DNA from: Leguminivora glycinivorella
Lineage: Eukaryota > Arthropoda > Insecta > Lepidoptera > Tortricidae
DNA: 64,000 bases
Direction: 5' to 3'
Assembly: GCF_023078275.1 (NCBI RefSeq)
Contig: NC_062978.1
Location: 11,537,716-11,601,715, forward strand
Shown one piece after another: positions 1-10,504 of this stretch. The notes beneath the pieces are model-generated. The model saw only the letters and a list, made by a program, of their open reading frames with translations. It was not told the DNA's origin and made no database searches. Positions within the stretch are counted from its first letter, which is position 1, and each line of letters starts with the position of its first letter. The translations under genes and the position numbers were made by a program.

Positions 1-455
1 CATGCTCAACCCTAACGTCCACTGAACCATTACTTTGCCCCCAAGACTCAACGATGGCCGCCTCCTTGGGCACAGTTCTAACCTTTTTTTTTTTTTTGAC
101 CCAGGGGAATCCGTTATGGATCCCACTGGCCCGGGAGAAGCCAGTGGGTATGTCCGACTCGCACGGACTAAACCCCCTGGGGCGTTCCGCCGCTCGCTCT
201 TTGGACGGGGTTTCGGGCACTCGGTTGCAGGCCTCCGATACCCCGTCAGCGTTGCCCTTGCGGGCCCTTCTCGAAGACTGCTTAGGCAGCTTACTCCGCT
301 GAAGGCCCTCGGAACACGGGAGGGCCTTCCAGCTCGGAACCTCGTTTAGGTGGGTGATGGGACTCCCGATCCATCACCCGCAGGTTCCATGGGCGCCAGA
401 AGAGTTCCGGCGCCCGGCGGTGGACATGGTCTTTGGTTCCACCGCTAACCTAGTC

Positions 456-521
456 GGCCGCAAAGGATAGGGAGAACGGCGCACCGTAATACCGGCACTC
501 CTCTTCCCTTGCGGCCCCACC
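456..521 (-). other. 66-nt hairpin, second of two tandem units in the retroelement
   Basis: On the minus strand this 66-nt unit runs from GGTGGGGCCGCA to TTTGCGGCC and folds into one long stem with its ends paired as CCGCAA/TTGCGG. It aligns without gaps to the unit at 552-617. Where the units differ inside the outer stem, both partners have changed, so pairing is kept. This suggests a selected RNA structure in the element's transcript. I recognise no known ribozyme core. Confidence 0.6.
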
Positions 522-551
522 AATGCCGCTACAGCGGAGCGGCCCCGCCAA

Positions 552-617
552 GGTCGCAGGGGGTAGGGAGAGTGGCGTACCGCTATACCATCACGCCTCT
601 CCTCCTGCGATCCCACC
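552..617 (-). other. 66-nt hairpin, first of two tandem units in the retroelement
   Basis: On the minus strand the unit starts GGTGGGATCGCA and ends CCCTGCGACC. Its outer stem TCGCAG/CTGCGA corresponds to CCGCAA/TTGCGG in the unit at 456-521, so the first pair changes from T-A to C-G and the sixth from G-C to A-T. Units are equal in length (66 nt) and 30 bp apart. Inferred role: structured RNA of the retroelement. Confidence 0.6.
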
Positions 618-859
618 TCGGCTACCGTGGGAGGGCACAGAGCGGCATCCCATACTGCCGGATCTTCCCTCTCACGGCAGTCCTCCCAAATGCGTCTCAA
701 GTGGGCTTTACAAGCCCATTTGGAGCATCCTCCTCGGGCCAGCTCGCCCAGCAACAAGCCGGCCCTGGGTACCTCTTAAGCTTCGCCGTGGGTGACCAGT
801 CCACGGTTACTAAGCCCCCCCACCACGGCAAGGTGGGCACCCTCGGGAGGGGGGGGGGG

Positions 860-973
860 CACAGTTCTAACCTAACCTAACCCACTTTTCTCACAAAAGT
901 TTGTTTCCGTGAGGGTCGCAGTTCTAACCTAACCTAACCCAATTTTCTAGCAAAAGTTTGTTTTCGTGACGGT
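860..973. repeat. Two tandem 57-bp units with telomere-like CCTAA runs
   Basis: Units 860-916 and 917-973 both read CRCAGTTCTAACCTAACC, then TTTTCT, then AAAAGTTTGTTT, then CGTGA, with about ten differences. Each holds a short run of CCTAA, the insect telomeric repeat, but only two to three copies. The retroelement at 84-856 inserted at the start of the first unit. An interstitial repeat of this size does not imply a chromosome end. Confidence 0.75.
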
Positions 974-1465
974 GAGTTCTGTTCCTTAGAAATAATGCAA
1001 TGAATTAAGATATTGTAGCTATAATAATTATTAAATTAGCTGAACGTGAATACTTAAAAAATAAGAAAAAAGGATGTATGCTCTTCGAATTGAATAATTT
1101 GCTATGAAGACGGGTAAATTGCTGCGCAATTAGTATTTTTGATAAGATTGTTGTATTTTTGTTCCTAAAGGAATTTAATTGTCTTGCATTAGAGGAAAAA
1201 AGTAATGTCGTGCTGATGTGTATTTTGGAATAATCTGCATTACTAGTTTTGTTAATCATTTAGTTTATTTGCAGTGAAGTAATTAATTTGATGTACAGAA
1301 GTATATTATTGATGACGATAAATTGATAGGCGATTATTTTTTTGCTGTGCGCTTAATAATATCCCATATTTAATATTGTTAAATAATATGCGATGAAGAT
1401 TAAAAAAAAAAAACACTAAGAAATACTTACGTAGTCGCAGGAAATAAACTTCGATGATACCATGT
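974..1465. other. No gene seen
   Basis: AT-rich single-copy-looking DNA with short A and T runs. I see no coding frame, tRNA-like box or inverted repeat that I can support. Confidence 0.5.
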
Positions 1466-1618
1466 GCCGTAGCCGAATGGCATTTCTGCGACGGGAAACG
1501 AAAACGAAACGCCGCGAAAGGTAGTCTGGCTCTGTCGCGCCAATACGCAAGAGCGATAGAGATAGATATCTACGAGCGTTTCGTTTCGTGAGCGTTTGTG
1601 CAATTCGGCTACGTACCC
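1466..1618. mobile_element. MITE-like element with CGTAGCCGAAT ends (copy 1)
   Basis: The left end GCCGTAGCCGAATGGCA is mirrored by the right end GCAATTCGGCTACGTACCC. The interior has GCGACGGGAAACG and, mirrored, CGTTTCGTTTCGTGAGCG, plus AGCGATAGAGATAGATA. Related copies or fragments lie at 2563-2650, 6758-6780, 27664-27807 and 52135-52240. The target duplication is not clear. Superfamily unknown. Confidence 0.6.
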
Positions 1619-2562
1619 AGTTTCGAATAGCACACATCGCACAAGCTAGCCTAAGTGGATAAATGGGAGCGCATTCACTCACGCTAAAGTAGATTAACGT
1701 CGCTCTCAGAATATCGAAGCATTTTAGTGGTGGCGAAATAAATCGCAAAGAGTGTGGATTAATTATAACACCTACATTTATGGATGTACGGTGATAAAAA
1801 ATGGCGCAATCGGATTTGGCAACTTGAAACCAATGGCTTCGTTTTTGTATCGGTTTGCAACCGAGTCTGAACTTTTATACTTAATTGTTCAAATCATTGG
1901 AAAATAAAATTTCTACAGCCATTTTCATAAATAAACTTTTAATATTACATGAGTAAAGCAGGAAACCGTAGAATGATATATTCAAATATTTGTAAGCTTC
2001 AGACATGCCTCAATGCGTATAATTACGTGCGCAAGGTAAACGTGAGCCTACATTTGAAAAACGCCAATCACAATAGATCTGCTAAACATCCGCATAGAAA
2101 TCAATCTTGCTTATTCCTTACTCAGGCCCTGAGTCTCCGTCAATACAAATAACCTAACGAAAACAAAATGTAATTGATTGTCGCACAAAATACTTTGTGT
2201 TAGTTCATCTCAACGTTCTGAACCCTCTGGCGAAACAGATAAACAGCCGGACCGGGCGCCGTAAACGGAATACAAAGCAAGATTGATGTTTCCACAAAGG
2301 GATTTTAAACTTCTTGGTCACAGCGCGTTGCGTCACTAGAGGTGTAAGTAATAAGATTTCTTCAATTTACTAAATATAATACTAAAAAACGAGAAATAAA
2401 ATATAACTTCATAGGTGTAGTTCGTAACTTATTTTTTTTTATAAAGTTCTTGAAAAACAAAGTACTTAGACTGCATCATCGTAGACGTATTGTGAACTAC
2501 CGCTATTAAGAATACCGCGAAGTCAGGGCATAATAGAATTATAGAAGTGAAGAAAGTCGAAT
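1619..2562. other. No gene seen; weak inverted repeat
   Basis: Mostly AT-rich DNA. The only structure is an imperfect inverted pair, GAAATCAATCTTGCTT (2097-2112) and its complement near 2275-2293, enclosing about 160 bp. It may be an old MITE. No duplication or coding frame supports more. Confidence 0.35.
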
Positions 2563-2650
2563 TCGGCTGCGTCCGACCTTATAGGGCTTTCTGCGACGCG
2601 AAACGAAATCGAAAAGTCCTAGAAATGTAGTCTGGAAGATAGATAGATCT
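2563..2650. repeat. Decayed copy of the CGTAGCCGAAT repeat
   Basis: The order AATTCGGCTGCGTCC, TTTCTGCGACGCGAAACGAAAT, TGTAGTCTGG, AGATAGATA parallels the element at 1466-1618, with more changes and no right end. Confidence 0.45.
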
Positions 2651-3985
2651 GAAGAGATATCTGCCAAATACTGCTAAATGTAAGAAGCGCGCGTTTAGTG
2701 TCAGGCTGCATCTTACCTGTGCTTACAGGGTTAATGAAACCGCTGAATGGAAGCGCACTTCGGGTGCTTGAAAGTCGGGCTACGCCCGATCCTAGACGAT
2801 CAAGTGCATTGCTGGATGTAGGAGCATGTTTCGCGCGTGTGAATGATTCCACTACGTTAAGTGCACTGCAGCTTGCCAAAACGCGTGAAGCGACAAGATC
2901 AAGTGCATTGATTTTTTGCTAATCATAATGTGGTATGTAAGGAAAAACCACCCATAAATTATGAATTTAGGCTTTTCGCAAGTACAAAGCTGGTTCCTTG
3001 CGCCAGACCGATAAAAGTCACAGCGTCCTAGATATATATTGCTCAGAAAATCGAGTCGAAAAGTCTAACTGCGAACAAAGTGATGGAATTAATTCGCAAT
3101 GGATCAAATAAATCGGACTACCAGAGCTTAATTAATAGCCCTTTATTAATTCAATTTAGTATCGTGCGTGCCTGGACGCTATTCTCGAACCCCTGGAATT
3201 AAACTAAAATTAAATCATAACTTTTCAACCGAAGTAGATGTTGCTGCGGTTAATCCGATTTTACCAACCTTTCAAATTCAAAATAAAACTTTTATTTTCA
3301 AAATGCCATGCCAGGATAAGTTAAGTGAATCTGCCCCCAGCGAATTTGGCTTGTATTTTTTTATTGATTTGTCTTTGTATTAGTATCGAGTATGCCAGAT
3401 TTCAGCTCCCAAAACTTTATATTTTATTAATTAAAGAAAAACGAAATATGATCTTTCTTAGATATGTGTTTTTCTGGACAGCCGATTTTGACGTGCGTCA
3501 CGTATATTGTGCATGTAGTAAAGATAATTATATAATATAATTTTGTGTTATATTGCCATACAAAAACTAAAAAAAAAAAGTATTATCACGCAAGCGACAC
3601 CTCCAGATTTTTTAACGAAGTGAGTCTCTTTAATAAGCTACCAAATGAATATAAATACTTAATTTTATCTGTGGTAGAACAAGGTGTTTTTTTTTAAATT
3701 GAATACATCACAATACATTTACTCCCATACACGCCCGTTAAAACGAATCGCTGACAAACTTTAGAGAAGCGTGCACGTTCGTCATAAACACTGGCATTAG
3801 TTAAAGTGTAACTGTGACATTTCTACTGGCAATACAAGTAATTTGAAAGGGGCAACAATATTGAAATAAGTTAAATATTCTTTCTAGCGCAAGAATTCTA
3901 CTGAATCACAGTTAGAAGTTGGCCCATTTTCTTAACATACTTATGTTAGCCGACCATCAACAAAAGGTGTAGCCGTCTAGAAGAC
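2651..3985. other. No supported gene; short repeats
   Basis: A slightly GC-richer patch at 2690-2925 carries GATCAAGTGCATTG twice (near 2798 and 2898) and a diverged third version near 2857. A 74-codon frame crosses it but has no recognisable domain, so I treat the patch as repeat-derived. The rest is AT-rich without visible features. Confidence 0.35.
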
Positions 3986-4060
3986 CATATTTGGCAGTGC
4001 CTAGGTACGTTTTTGTAGAATTTATCTGTCTATACGTACTTATACGTCTTTGTTTATATC
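3986..4060. repeat. Fragment of a GGTACG...TTATCTGTCTATACG repeat
   Basis: The string of blocks GGTACG, TTTTT, TTTATCTGTCTATACG and GTCTTTG also occurs at 5588-5645 and 61150-61215. It is a dispersed repeat of unknown class. Confidence 0.4.
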
Positions 4061-4087
4061 TAGTGACTGCAGCAATGACAGTAGCGG

Positions 4088-4262
4088 CACATCTCGGACA
4101 CTGGCGATCAAATATACGAAAGAGGCGCGTTCCTAGCACACATTGTAAACTCGTGTAGGTGAACGCGTTACTGAATTAGGGTCGATTGCTGCGTTTTTGT
4201 AACTGTGAGGTAACCGATGCTCTATTGGCCATACTGTACGACAGTACTCTTTATTATACTGT
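4088..4262 (+). repeat. Interspersed repeat E (copy 1, internally deleted)
   Basis: Shares CTCGGACACTGGCGAT, AAAGAGGCGCGTTCCTAG, CTCGTGTAGGTGAACGCG, GTAACTGTGAGGTAACCGA and TACTCTTTATTATACTG with copies at 14073-14303, 34710-34939 and 58045-58230. This copy lacks about 60 bp of the middle. No terminal inverted repeat, tRNA box or coding frame is seen. It may be a solo LTR or a nonautonomous DNA element; class unknown. Confidence 0.7.
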
Positions 4263-4332
4263 GGTAGCGGTTACTGAATTAGGGTATGATTGTATGCGCG
4301 ATGTATTAATAATAAGAAAGCGTGTAGAACGT

Positions 4333-4376
4333 TACAGTCAACTAATTGGAACCCTAGGCCACTGTATAACTATGCA
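4333..4376 (+). repeat. Short repeat, inverted copy at 5518-5562
   Basis: ACAGTCAACTAATTGGAACC followed by CTAGGCCACT matches, in reverse complement, 5518-5562 with one or two changes. It lies close to repeat E. The two copies may be the ends of one larger element now interrupted by other insertions. Confidence 0.45.
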
Positions 4377-4612
4377 CAGAACACCCCACTAGAAGCCAAA
4401 TGCAAGCGATATTGTTCGAGACGCAAATCACCAATCCTTGCGGGGTGAGGCGGGCGCGCACGGTGCTGCCATTGGTCGTTTCAAATAATGGCGCGCCTTT
4501 ATGATTAGCAGTAGGGATGGGAATGGGACATGTCTATTATAGACAATGGTACCGGTACCAGTACTGTGGTGAATTTGTTTTGCAACAAATTATAATATTA
4601 TAATTAAATTAT

Positions 4613-4782
4613 AATAAGGCCTAGTTACCCTTCGGGTTGGAAGGTCAGATGGCAGTCGCTTTCATAAAACTAGTGCCTACGCCAAATCTTGGTAGTAGTT
4701 TCCAAAGCGGACCCCAGGCTCCCATGAGCCGTGGCGAATGCCGATGCCGGGATAACGCAAGGAGGATGATGATTGTGATAGC
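4613..4782 (+). mobile_element. SINE family C, 3' part (copy 1)
   Basis: Carries GGCCTAGTTACCC, TTCGGGTTGGAAGGTC, AAACTAGTGCCTACGCC, GCGGACCCCAGGCTCC and GGGATAACGCAAGGAGGATG, the 3' body seen behind a tRNA-like head at 33409-33695. The head is missing here, so the copy is 5'-truncated. Confidence 0.7.
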
Positions 4783-5517
4783 ATCTCAATAAAAATCATT
4801 CTAGTAACTAATAACTAAACTGTGCATTTTTACTTACGTTTATTAAGTTAAATTACCAACTAAATATTCTAAACTAATCAATGAACAAAATACCACTACA
4901 GACTCTACAGATTCTAGATAATTATTCACTATTACAAATCTGCTTTCTTTTATATTTCATAAAATGGTAGCACATGGTACGAACGGCAGTACGAAGTTCC
5001 CGCAACAGACATAAACTAACATGGCCCCATGCCTAGTCGTTTATGTGAAAGGGATAGCATATCACATTGTTAACTCGGCAAAAAGGGATGGACGCGCCTC
5101 GGCGCCGCTCAGCACAACCATATTGACCAGTATAAATGAACTCCGCGGATAATAAACAATATTCAACAAAATAATTAATTTGACTTAACTGTGGAATGTT
5201 ATTCCATGTTTTTTATATGTAGAAGTGTTAGAAGACTTGCCACACCACTTTATGCTGTAAGAGACCATTGTTTGCAACCAAATTTGATTATTTAAGATTT
5301 TTTCCCGAGCGGACACGGACACTGTTAGCGGGTCGTATACTTGGGCGCTACTGATCGGTGTCGCACGCGTTCAAACTTTTATAAACCTGATTTGTCGTAT
5401 GCTTGGTGACCGCGAGTCGCCCTGTAAGGGCCGTCTTGTTGTATTGGTCTGTGACAACTATGTCATAGTGACGTTATAAATCAGATTGTAAGAAATCTCT
5501 TACTGTTGACATTTTGA

Positions 5518-5661
5518 CATGGTTGTAGAGTGGCCTAGGGTTCCAATTGGTTGACTGTACAGTGTACATTTCTCTTGATGGTTCCGAGGTACGATTTTTC
5601 TTAGACTTTATCTGTCTATGAGCATTTTCATAATGTCGGTCTCCCCAATTAGCGTAAGTCG
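5518..5661 (-). repeat. Repeat fragments adjoining family A
   Basis: 5518-5562 is the inverted partner of 4333-4376. 5588-5645 matches the GGTACG...TTTATCTGTCTAT repeat at 3986-4060 and 61150-61215. No coding content. Confidence 0.4.
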
Positions 5662-5665
5662 TTAA

Positions 5666-5818
5666 CAATAACCTAACCACAAAATTAAAATTTTGAAAAA
5701 ACCCCCGACCGCGACCTAGTAGACCGATTTTTATGAAACATGGCTAAGAACACTCCCGACTAACTCAGCTTTCAGACAAAAAAAACGAAATCAAAATCGG
5801 TTCATCCGTTGGAGACAC

Positions 5819-5889
<71 letters not shown>

Positions 5890-5948
5890 TACACACAGAC
5901 AGACACGTCAAACTTATAACACCCCGTCGTTTTTGCGTCGGGGGTTAA
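5666..5948 (+). repeat. Interspersed repeat A with (ACAG)n (copy 1)
   Basis: Runs from AACCTAACCACAAAATTA through AACCCCCGACC, GACCGATTTTTATGAAACATGG and AAATCGGTTCATCCGTT to an ACAG microsatellite (about 5817-5903), then ACACCCCGTCG and TTTTTGCGTCGGGGGTT. The second copy at 18095-18362 has the same order and orientation. I recognise the form from lepidopteran genomes but cannot name its class. Confidence 0.7.
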
Positions 5949-5949
5949 A

Positions 5950-6126
5950 AATTAACTCGCTGTCAGTTTTGTGACGACAATTAAGCATAAAATATGTCTA
6001 AAAATTTATTTTTTTCATATTCTTAATGTACATTATCGCTTAAAGTTTATGTAACTAACACTCAAACAATATTTTTTATTGTTTCATGCTTAATTATCGT
6101 CACAAAACTGACAGTGAGTTAATTTA
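5950..6126. mobile_element. Small inverted-repeat MITE
   Basis: TTAACTCGCTGTCAGTTTTG (from 5953) is mirrored by CAAAACTGACAGTGAGTTAA (ending 6123), and pairing continues inward to GCATAAA/CATGC, giving arms of about 40 bp around a 90-bp AT-rich middle. TTAA sits at both ends, so either a TTAA or a TA target is possible. It immediately follows repeat A. Confidence 0.65.
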
Positions 6127-8454
6127 TGTTATCAACTTACAATAATTGGGGGGTCCCAAATTCTAAAAATGCCCCTATACGTCTTTGATTTGAATGAAAT
6201 TGTTTATCACTGAATACACTTCTGAGCGATCGAGCGGTTCAGGGTGATTTGTAAAGGTCGATCTCGCCAAGCACATATGAATATAAGCTAAACGTTAATG
6301 ATCGTTTGCCCGTTGTGACGTTAAAAAGGGTTTGAGGACTGTAAATATTGACCATTAATGATTAAATATGTGATGTTTGGATAACGATTTGGAGTTTTTT
6401 TTTATTAGAGGGAATTTATTTGGTATTTGATTGTGTTCGTATTGACAGGCCGTAATATGCAAGTTTACATTATGTGTTAGATATGCTACTGGTTACGTAT
6501 GAAATCAAATCAGTATTTAAAAAAATAATTGCCGATATGGTTACTTTTCAAAAATAAGCTTTTATGTAGGTATTGACTTAATGTAAAACGATCACACGTA
6601 TCACAGTTTTAAATAAAATGGGACTTAACCGACCAAAAGATCAAACCGATCGTGATCGGGATTTAAACTAAATTGAGGGTCAAGGGATTTAACTTTCATG
6701 GAATCCGGTGATTAGCAAATATTAACGTAAAAAACATCCGGTCACATCAGTGTGCGTAGCCGAATGCACAAACGCTTACGGAAGAATTCACACAATAATA
6801 GTTTTTTTTTTTTCTAAGTCACCTACGTTACTTGGATTTTGAAGGAAAACATAAATATGGTTTCAATGTTAAAAAATGGATAAACGAATATATTTGGCCA
6901 TTGTTGTTTAAAAATATAATTTATTTTTCCCAGTAAACGGAACAGGAAATTTAGTCATTTGTAGCTAAAGGTAACGGAAAAAGTACAAAAATTAAGTAAA
7001 TCTCTGGAATTAACTAATTAATTTTATGTCATATTCTTATGTGTTATGATGTCCATACATGTCATTTTTAAAATACTATAAACGGAACACTGCGAATCCG
7101 GACAAAGGTAAGTGATAAGGGTAATGTGGTACGTAAAGTGGCTCACAGCAATATTTATTTTTTTCAGAACATTTAATTCACTCATTATTGCAAATGGAAC
7201 TTAATGGTTTCGAGCAGACTCTAAAATACGGAGACAACGCCGTCTTTGAAACGTTAGAAGTTTACGAAATTAAGTCCCGTTCGTAATATTAAGTACAGTG
7301 TGATTAAAATCAGTCAATGATCCGGCTTTTACTCTTCGGCTTCGGCTCTTATCGGGATTGCATAAGTGCGAGCAAGATAACTATAAAACCCGAATCGTTA
7401 ACTGATGTTAATCATATTGTAGGTATGTGTAAAAATCGTGAAAGAATACCTATCATAACTCTGTAAGGTACATGGCGGGTAATTTTAACTAATCTAAATA
7501 TCGTATTATACAAGTTTTACATTATTAAGTACCTAGTCCTCGTAACTCTATCCAAAATGTTCGCCAATAATGTACATACCGTATTCATATTCATATTCAT
7601 ATTCTTTATTCAGTATTGGTTATACATTGTCAGGTTTTATATTCACATATTTATATACAATTTACAAAGAATATTTATCTAGTTTAGGTATAATTTAATT
7701 TATTGTACATTTTCTTATTGGAATTAAAGATTATATTATGAACAAAAAGTGACACAAAATTCTATTTTAATTCGTATTATATTATGATAATTTATAATAT
7801 TAATTACATAGTAGGTATATAATTTAATTTCATTCGGTCATTCAGAAGCGGAATAATAGGCCTTCTGCAGCAAAAATGATTTTAGTTTTAGAGTGAAGCC
7901 TAAATATGTGTATTCTATTATATTCTAATATTTACCTACTCATTAACTTATTGATATCAATAACAGGCATTTTTTATTTAACATGCACATAAGAATAAAG
8001 AGTAAAACACACTCGGTTCTATAAATACAGCTAATGACTTAAAAGCTCTAATGGTTAGTCAACAAAGCAAGATTTACTAAAATACGGGTACAACGACCCT
8101 TATTAAGATTATAGCGATACGTCAAAACATCCCACTCCCAGCAAACATGTTAATATTTCAAACCACCCGTTTCATGCAGCGACATGTTTTACGACTAAAA
8201 GAAAACATGCATTAAATATCCAATCAGTTTAAATCGAAAACAATGTCAGTAACCTTGTAGCGTTTATTCGGAAACGAAAAATATGGTAAAGAAGTTACAT
8301 CAATACTTATGAGTGTCATAGAACGTAGCGTTCCAAATTCTAAAAAGTTCATGCCTGAAGTGACGCTACTATGACTTCATTGTCACGCAAAATGACATTA
8401 ATTGTAAAGAGAATATTTGTAAGGTATTCCCGATGAACTACAGTATGAGGTTCT
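6127..8454. other. No gene seen; footprint of a MITE end
   Basis: AT-rich. At 6755-6780 the string GCGTAGCCGAATGCACAAACG is an isolated end of the repeat at 1466-1618. Near 7573-7605 a (CATATT)n run precedes CTTTATTCAGTATTGG, like the tail of a LINE. The remainder shows nothing I can support. Confidence 0.4.
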
Positions 8455-8596
8455 TCAAAAAAGGAGTGTATACGTTTCTAATGGGTCGGCAACGCGCATG
8501 TGACACCCCTTGAGTTGCAAGCGTCCATGGGTTACGGTGATCGCTTTCCATCAGGCGGACCTGTTTGCCACCGACGTGGTATTTAAAAAAAATGTG
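8455..8596 (+). repeat. Widespread lepidopteran repeat (GGCAACGCGCATGTGACACC type)
   Basis: Blocks GGCAACGCGCATGTGACACC, GTCCATGGGTTACGGTGATC, CATCAGGCGGACCTG and TTTGCCACCGACGTGGTAT form a unit I recognise as common in lepidopteran DNA, probably a LINE 3' end. There is no intact reading frame. Class assignment is from memory and uncertain. Confidence 0.5.
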
Positions 8597-8625
8597 ATGA
8601 ATGTGATTCCATGTTGATGTTGAAA

Positions 8626-9001
8626 TTAACAAAAAATAAAACCGCCTTCAAAAAAAGCGTGTTACAAAACACAGAGAAACTAAAAAGCCAAAAATAATAA
8701 ACCTTCGAATTCAGATTTCTTATCGGATTGCAATAATCTAAACATCCAAATTATAAACAAATCAATTATTTTTGTAGTCGGTACCAGACCTGTTCGTCGC
8801 CTTGCTATTTCCTGTTTGCCCCACCCAACCATACGCAGGCTGGCCCCGACTCCAAAAATAATTGATTTGTTTATAATTTGGATGTTTAGATTATTGCAAT
8901 CCGATAAGAAATCTGAATTCGAAGGTTTATTATTTTTGGCTTTTTAGTTTCTCTGTGTTTTGTAACACGCTTTTTTTGAAGGCGGTTTTATTTTTTGTTA
9001 A
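8626..9001. mobile_element. Foldback element with arms of about 160 bp
   Basis: The left arm starting TTAACAAAAAATAAAACCGCC is repeated in reverse complement at the right end (GGCGGTTTTATTTTTTGTTAA), and pairing is near perfect inward to AGTCGG at 8776-8781 and CCGACT at 8847-8852. A loop of about 55-65 bp, GC-richer (CTTGCTATTTCCTGTTTGCC), lies between. The ends resemble the GAAGTCGGTT end of the next repeat, so it may be a snap-back derivative of that family. The transcript would be a long double-stranded hairpin. Confidence 0.8.
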
Positions 9002-9435
9002 AAAGTTAATTTATTTGTTGATTTTTAGTGGTTCCTAGTGATATTATGTGTATCAGTCCGAATATATGTACAGTAGTGAAAGAATTATCCTTTAACTCCT
9101 AACCGTTGAAGAGTTGACCTTCCATCATCAGCTCAGCCACATAAAATTATTACCATCAGGCGTAAATACTGGTGTACCTTTGAAAAATACACTAAGAACA
9201 TTACATGTGCCTATAACATTTGAAGAGTTCCCTCGATTTCTCCAAGATCCCATCGTCAGACCCCGACTTGGTGCCAATGGGACCATCTCGGGGTTATACC
9301 CGTTCGATCAAAAAAAAAATTTTGAAAATCGGTCCACGATCCTCGGAGATATCGAGTAACATACATACAAAAAAAAAAAAAAAATTCAGTCGAATTGAGA
9401 ACCTCCTCCTTTTTTGAAGTCGGTTAAAAAAAAAA
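9002..9435 (+). repeat. Retroelement-like repeat ending in CTTTTTTGAAGTCGGTT
   Basis: Contains TCATCAGCTCAGCCACA, ATTTGAAGAGTTCCCTCGAT, CCCATCGTCAGACCCCGACT, TTGAAAATCGGTCCACG, an A-rich stretch and GAGAACCTCCTCC before the end. This is a common lepidopteran repeat form. A short frame crosses it but has no catalytic domain, so it is a non-coding or 3' portion. Confidence 0.5.
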
Positions 9436-10097
9436 ACAATGAGTGGGGTCCCTCCGCGCGGAAGAAGTGAAACTTCGTAACATAACCTCAAAAAACATTT
9501 TGTCAAGTGACCATCACGTTTTGTATTTAGTTAGTTACATACATCTTTTTTTTACTGTTTTAAATATTTTACATTGCTATTCGCTCAAATGATTGAAAAA
9601 ACAAACATAAACTCATTTTCCACTCGATCTAAATATAATAAAACACACACATTCCAACCAACCATTCCACCATTCAAAACCATTCTGGGCATACTGTTCT
9701 GCCACTGAGTGAATAAGTGAATGAAATGAGTGAGTCGCGTTCAGCGCGACGACACTGACCGGGTGTTACGCGCCGAGTGAGCGGCATTTCACGTAACATA
9801 ACACTGACTGAGTGTTACGCGGTGTCAGTTGGAAGTCGCAGTAGAAGTTTCACTTCAAAAAAATCATACGTTTTCCGTGACGATGACGTTTATGCTATTG
9901 GGTAACGCAGTAACTAGAACTTTTGTATTATGTTTTCAGATCAGACGTTCTTGTCAGAATAGATAAGGCAAGAAAGACAAAAAAAAACACGCGATTGTAG
10001 TAGATATTTCTTTATCATCAATCTTCAAGCAAGACATGAATTTGTTTGGTGTATCCAATATGTGTGTGAAAAGTGACATTTAGTGTTTAATCATACC

Positions 10098-10424
10098 ATC
10101 ATCCTCTTCACGTTATCCCGACATTCGCCGCCGCTCATGGGACCCTGGGGTCTGCTTTGACAACTAATGCCAAGTTTTGGCGTAGGTACTACCTAGTTTT
10201 ACGAAAGCGACTGTTATCTGACCTTCCAACCCGAAGGGTTAACTAGAGCTTATCCGGAATTAGTCCGGTTTCTTTTCGATGTTTTCCTTCACCGAAAAGT
10301 ATGCAAATATCAAATGACATTTCGCACATTAGTTCCGAAAAAGTCATTGGTACGAGCCGGGGTTCGAACCGGCGACCTCCAGATTGAAAATCGCACGTTC
10401 TTACCGCTAAGCTACCAACTTGAT
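10098..10424 (-). mobile_element. SINE family C, near full length (copy 2)
   Basis: Reads on the minus strand. The tRNA-like head has B box GGTTCGAACCC (near 10352) followed by the body with AACTAGG-type, GCGGACCCCAGG-type and GGGATAACG-type blocks. It matches 33409-33695 in reverse complement. The head lies at the higher coordinate. Confidence 0.75.
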
Positions 10425-10504
10425 CAAATGTTAATTTTTACTTAACACTTACATATCCGATCGTATTCTTACATAATATCGTATCTAGGGCTTTTTGATT
10501 TTAT

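Larger units (their letters stand above)
84..856 (-). mobile_element. GC-rich retroelement with poly(A) tail and 16-bp target duplication
   Basis: A GC-rich insert in AT-rich DNA, flanked by exact 16-bp copies of GGGCACAGTTCTAACC at 68-83 and 857-872. A run of 14 T at 84-97 abuts the left copy, so the element reads on the minus strand with a poly(A) tail at its 3' end. Duplicated target plus tail is the signature of target-primed reverse transcription (non-LTR retrotransposon or SINE). The 773-bp body has several stem-loops and an open frame of 127 codons on the minus strand (374-757) with no domain I recognise. It could be a complete nonautonomous element or a 5'-truncated LINE copy. The insertion class is well supported; the family is not assigned. 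Confidence 0.8.

Noticed and set aside
374..757. 127-codon minus-strand frame in the first retroelement as ORF1
   Set aside because: It runs through both covarying hairpins, and its repeated RRSPYPLRP-type residues are a by-product of the tandem units; no gag or RT motif.
860..973. CCTAA runs as a chromosome end
   Set aside because: Only two to three telomere units in each of two copies, with unique sequence on both sides.
4512..4535. TAGGGATGGGAATGGGACATG as a hAT end
   Set aside because: No matching inverted end or 8-bp duplication downstream.
5815..5905. Regular short direct repeats that could suggest a CRISPR-like array (also 18236-18320)
   Set aside because: Simple ACAG/GACA microsatellites with no spacers, in a eukaryotic genome.
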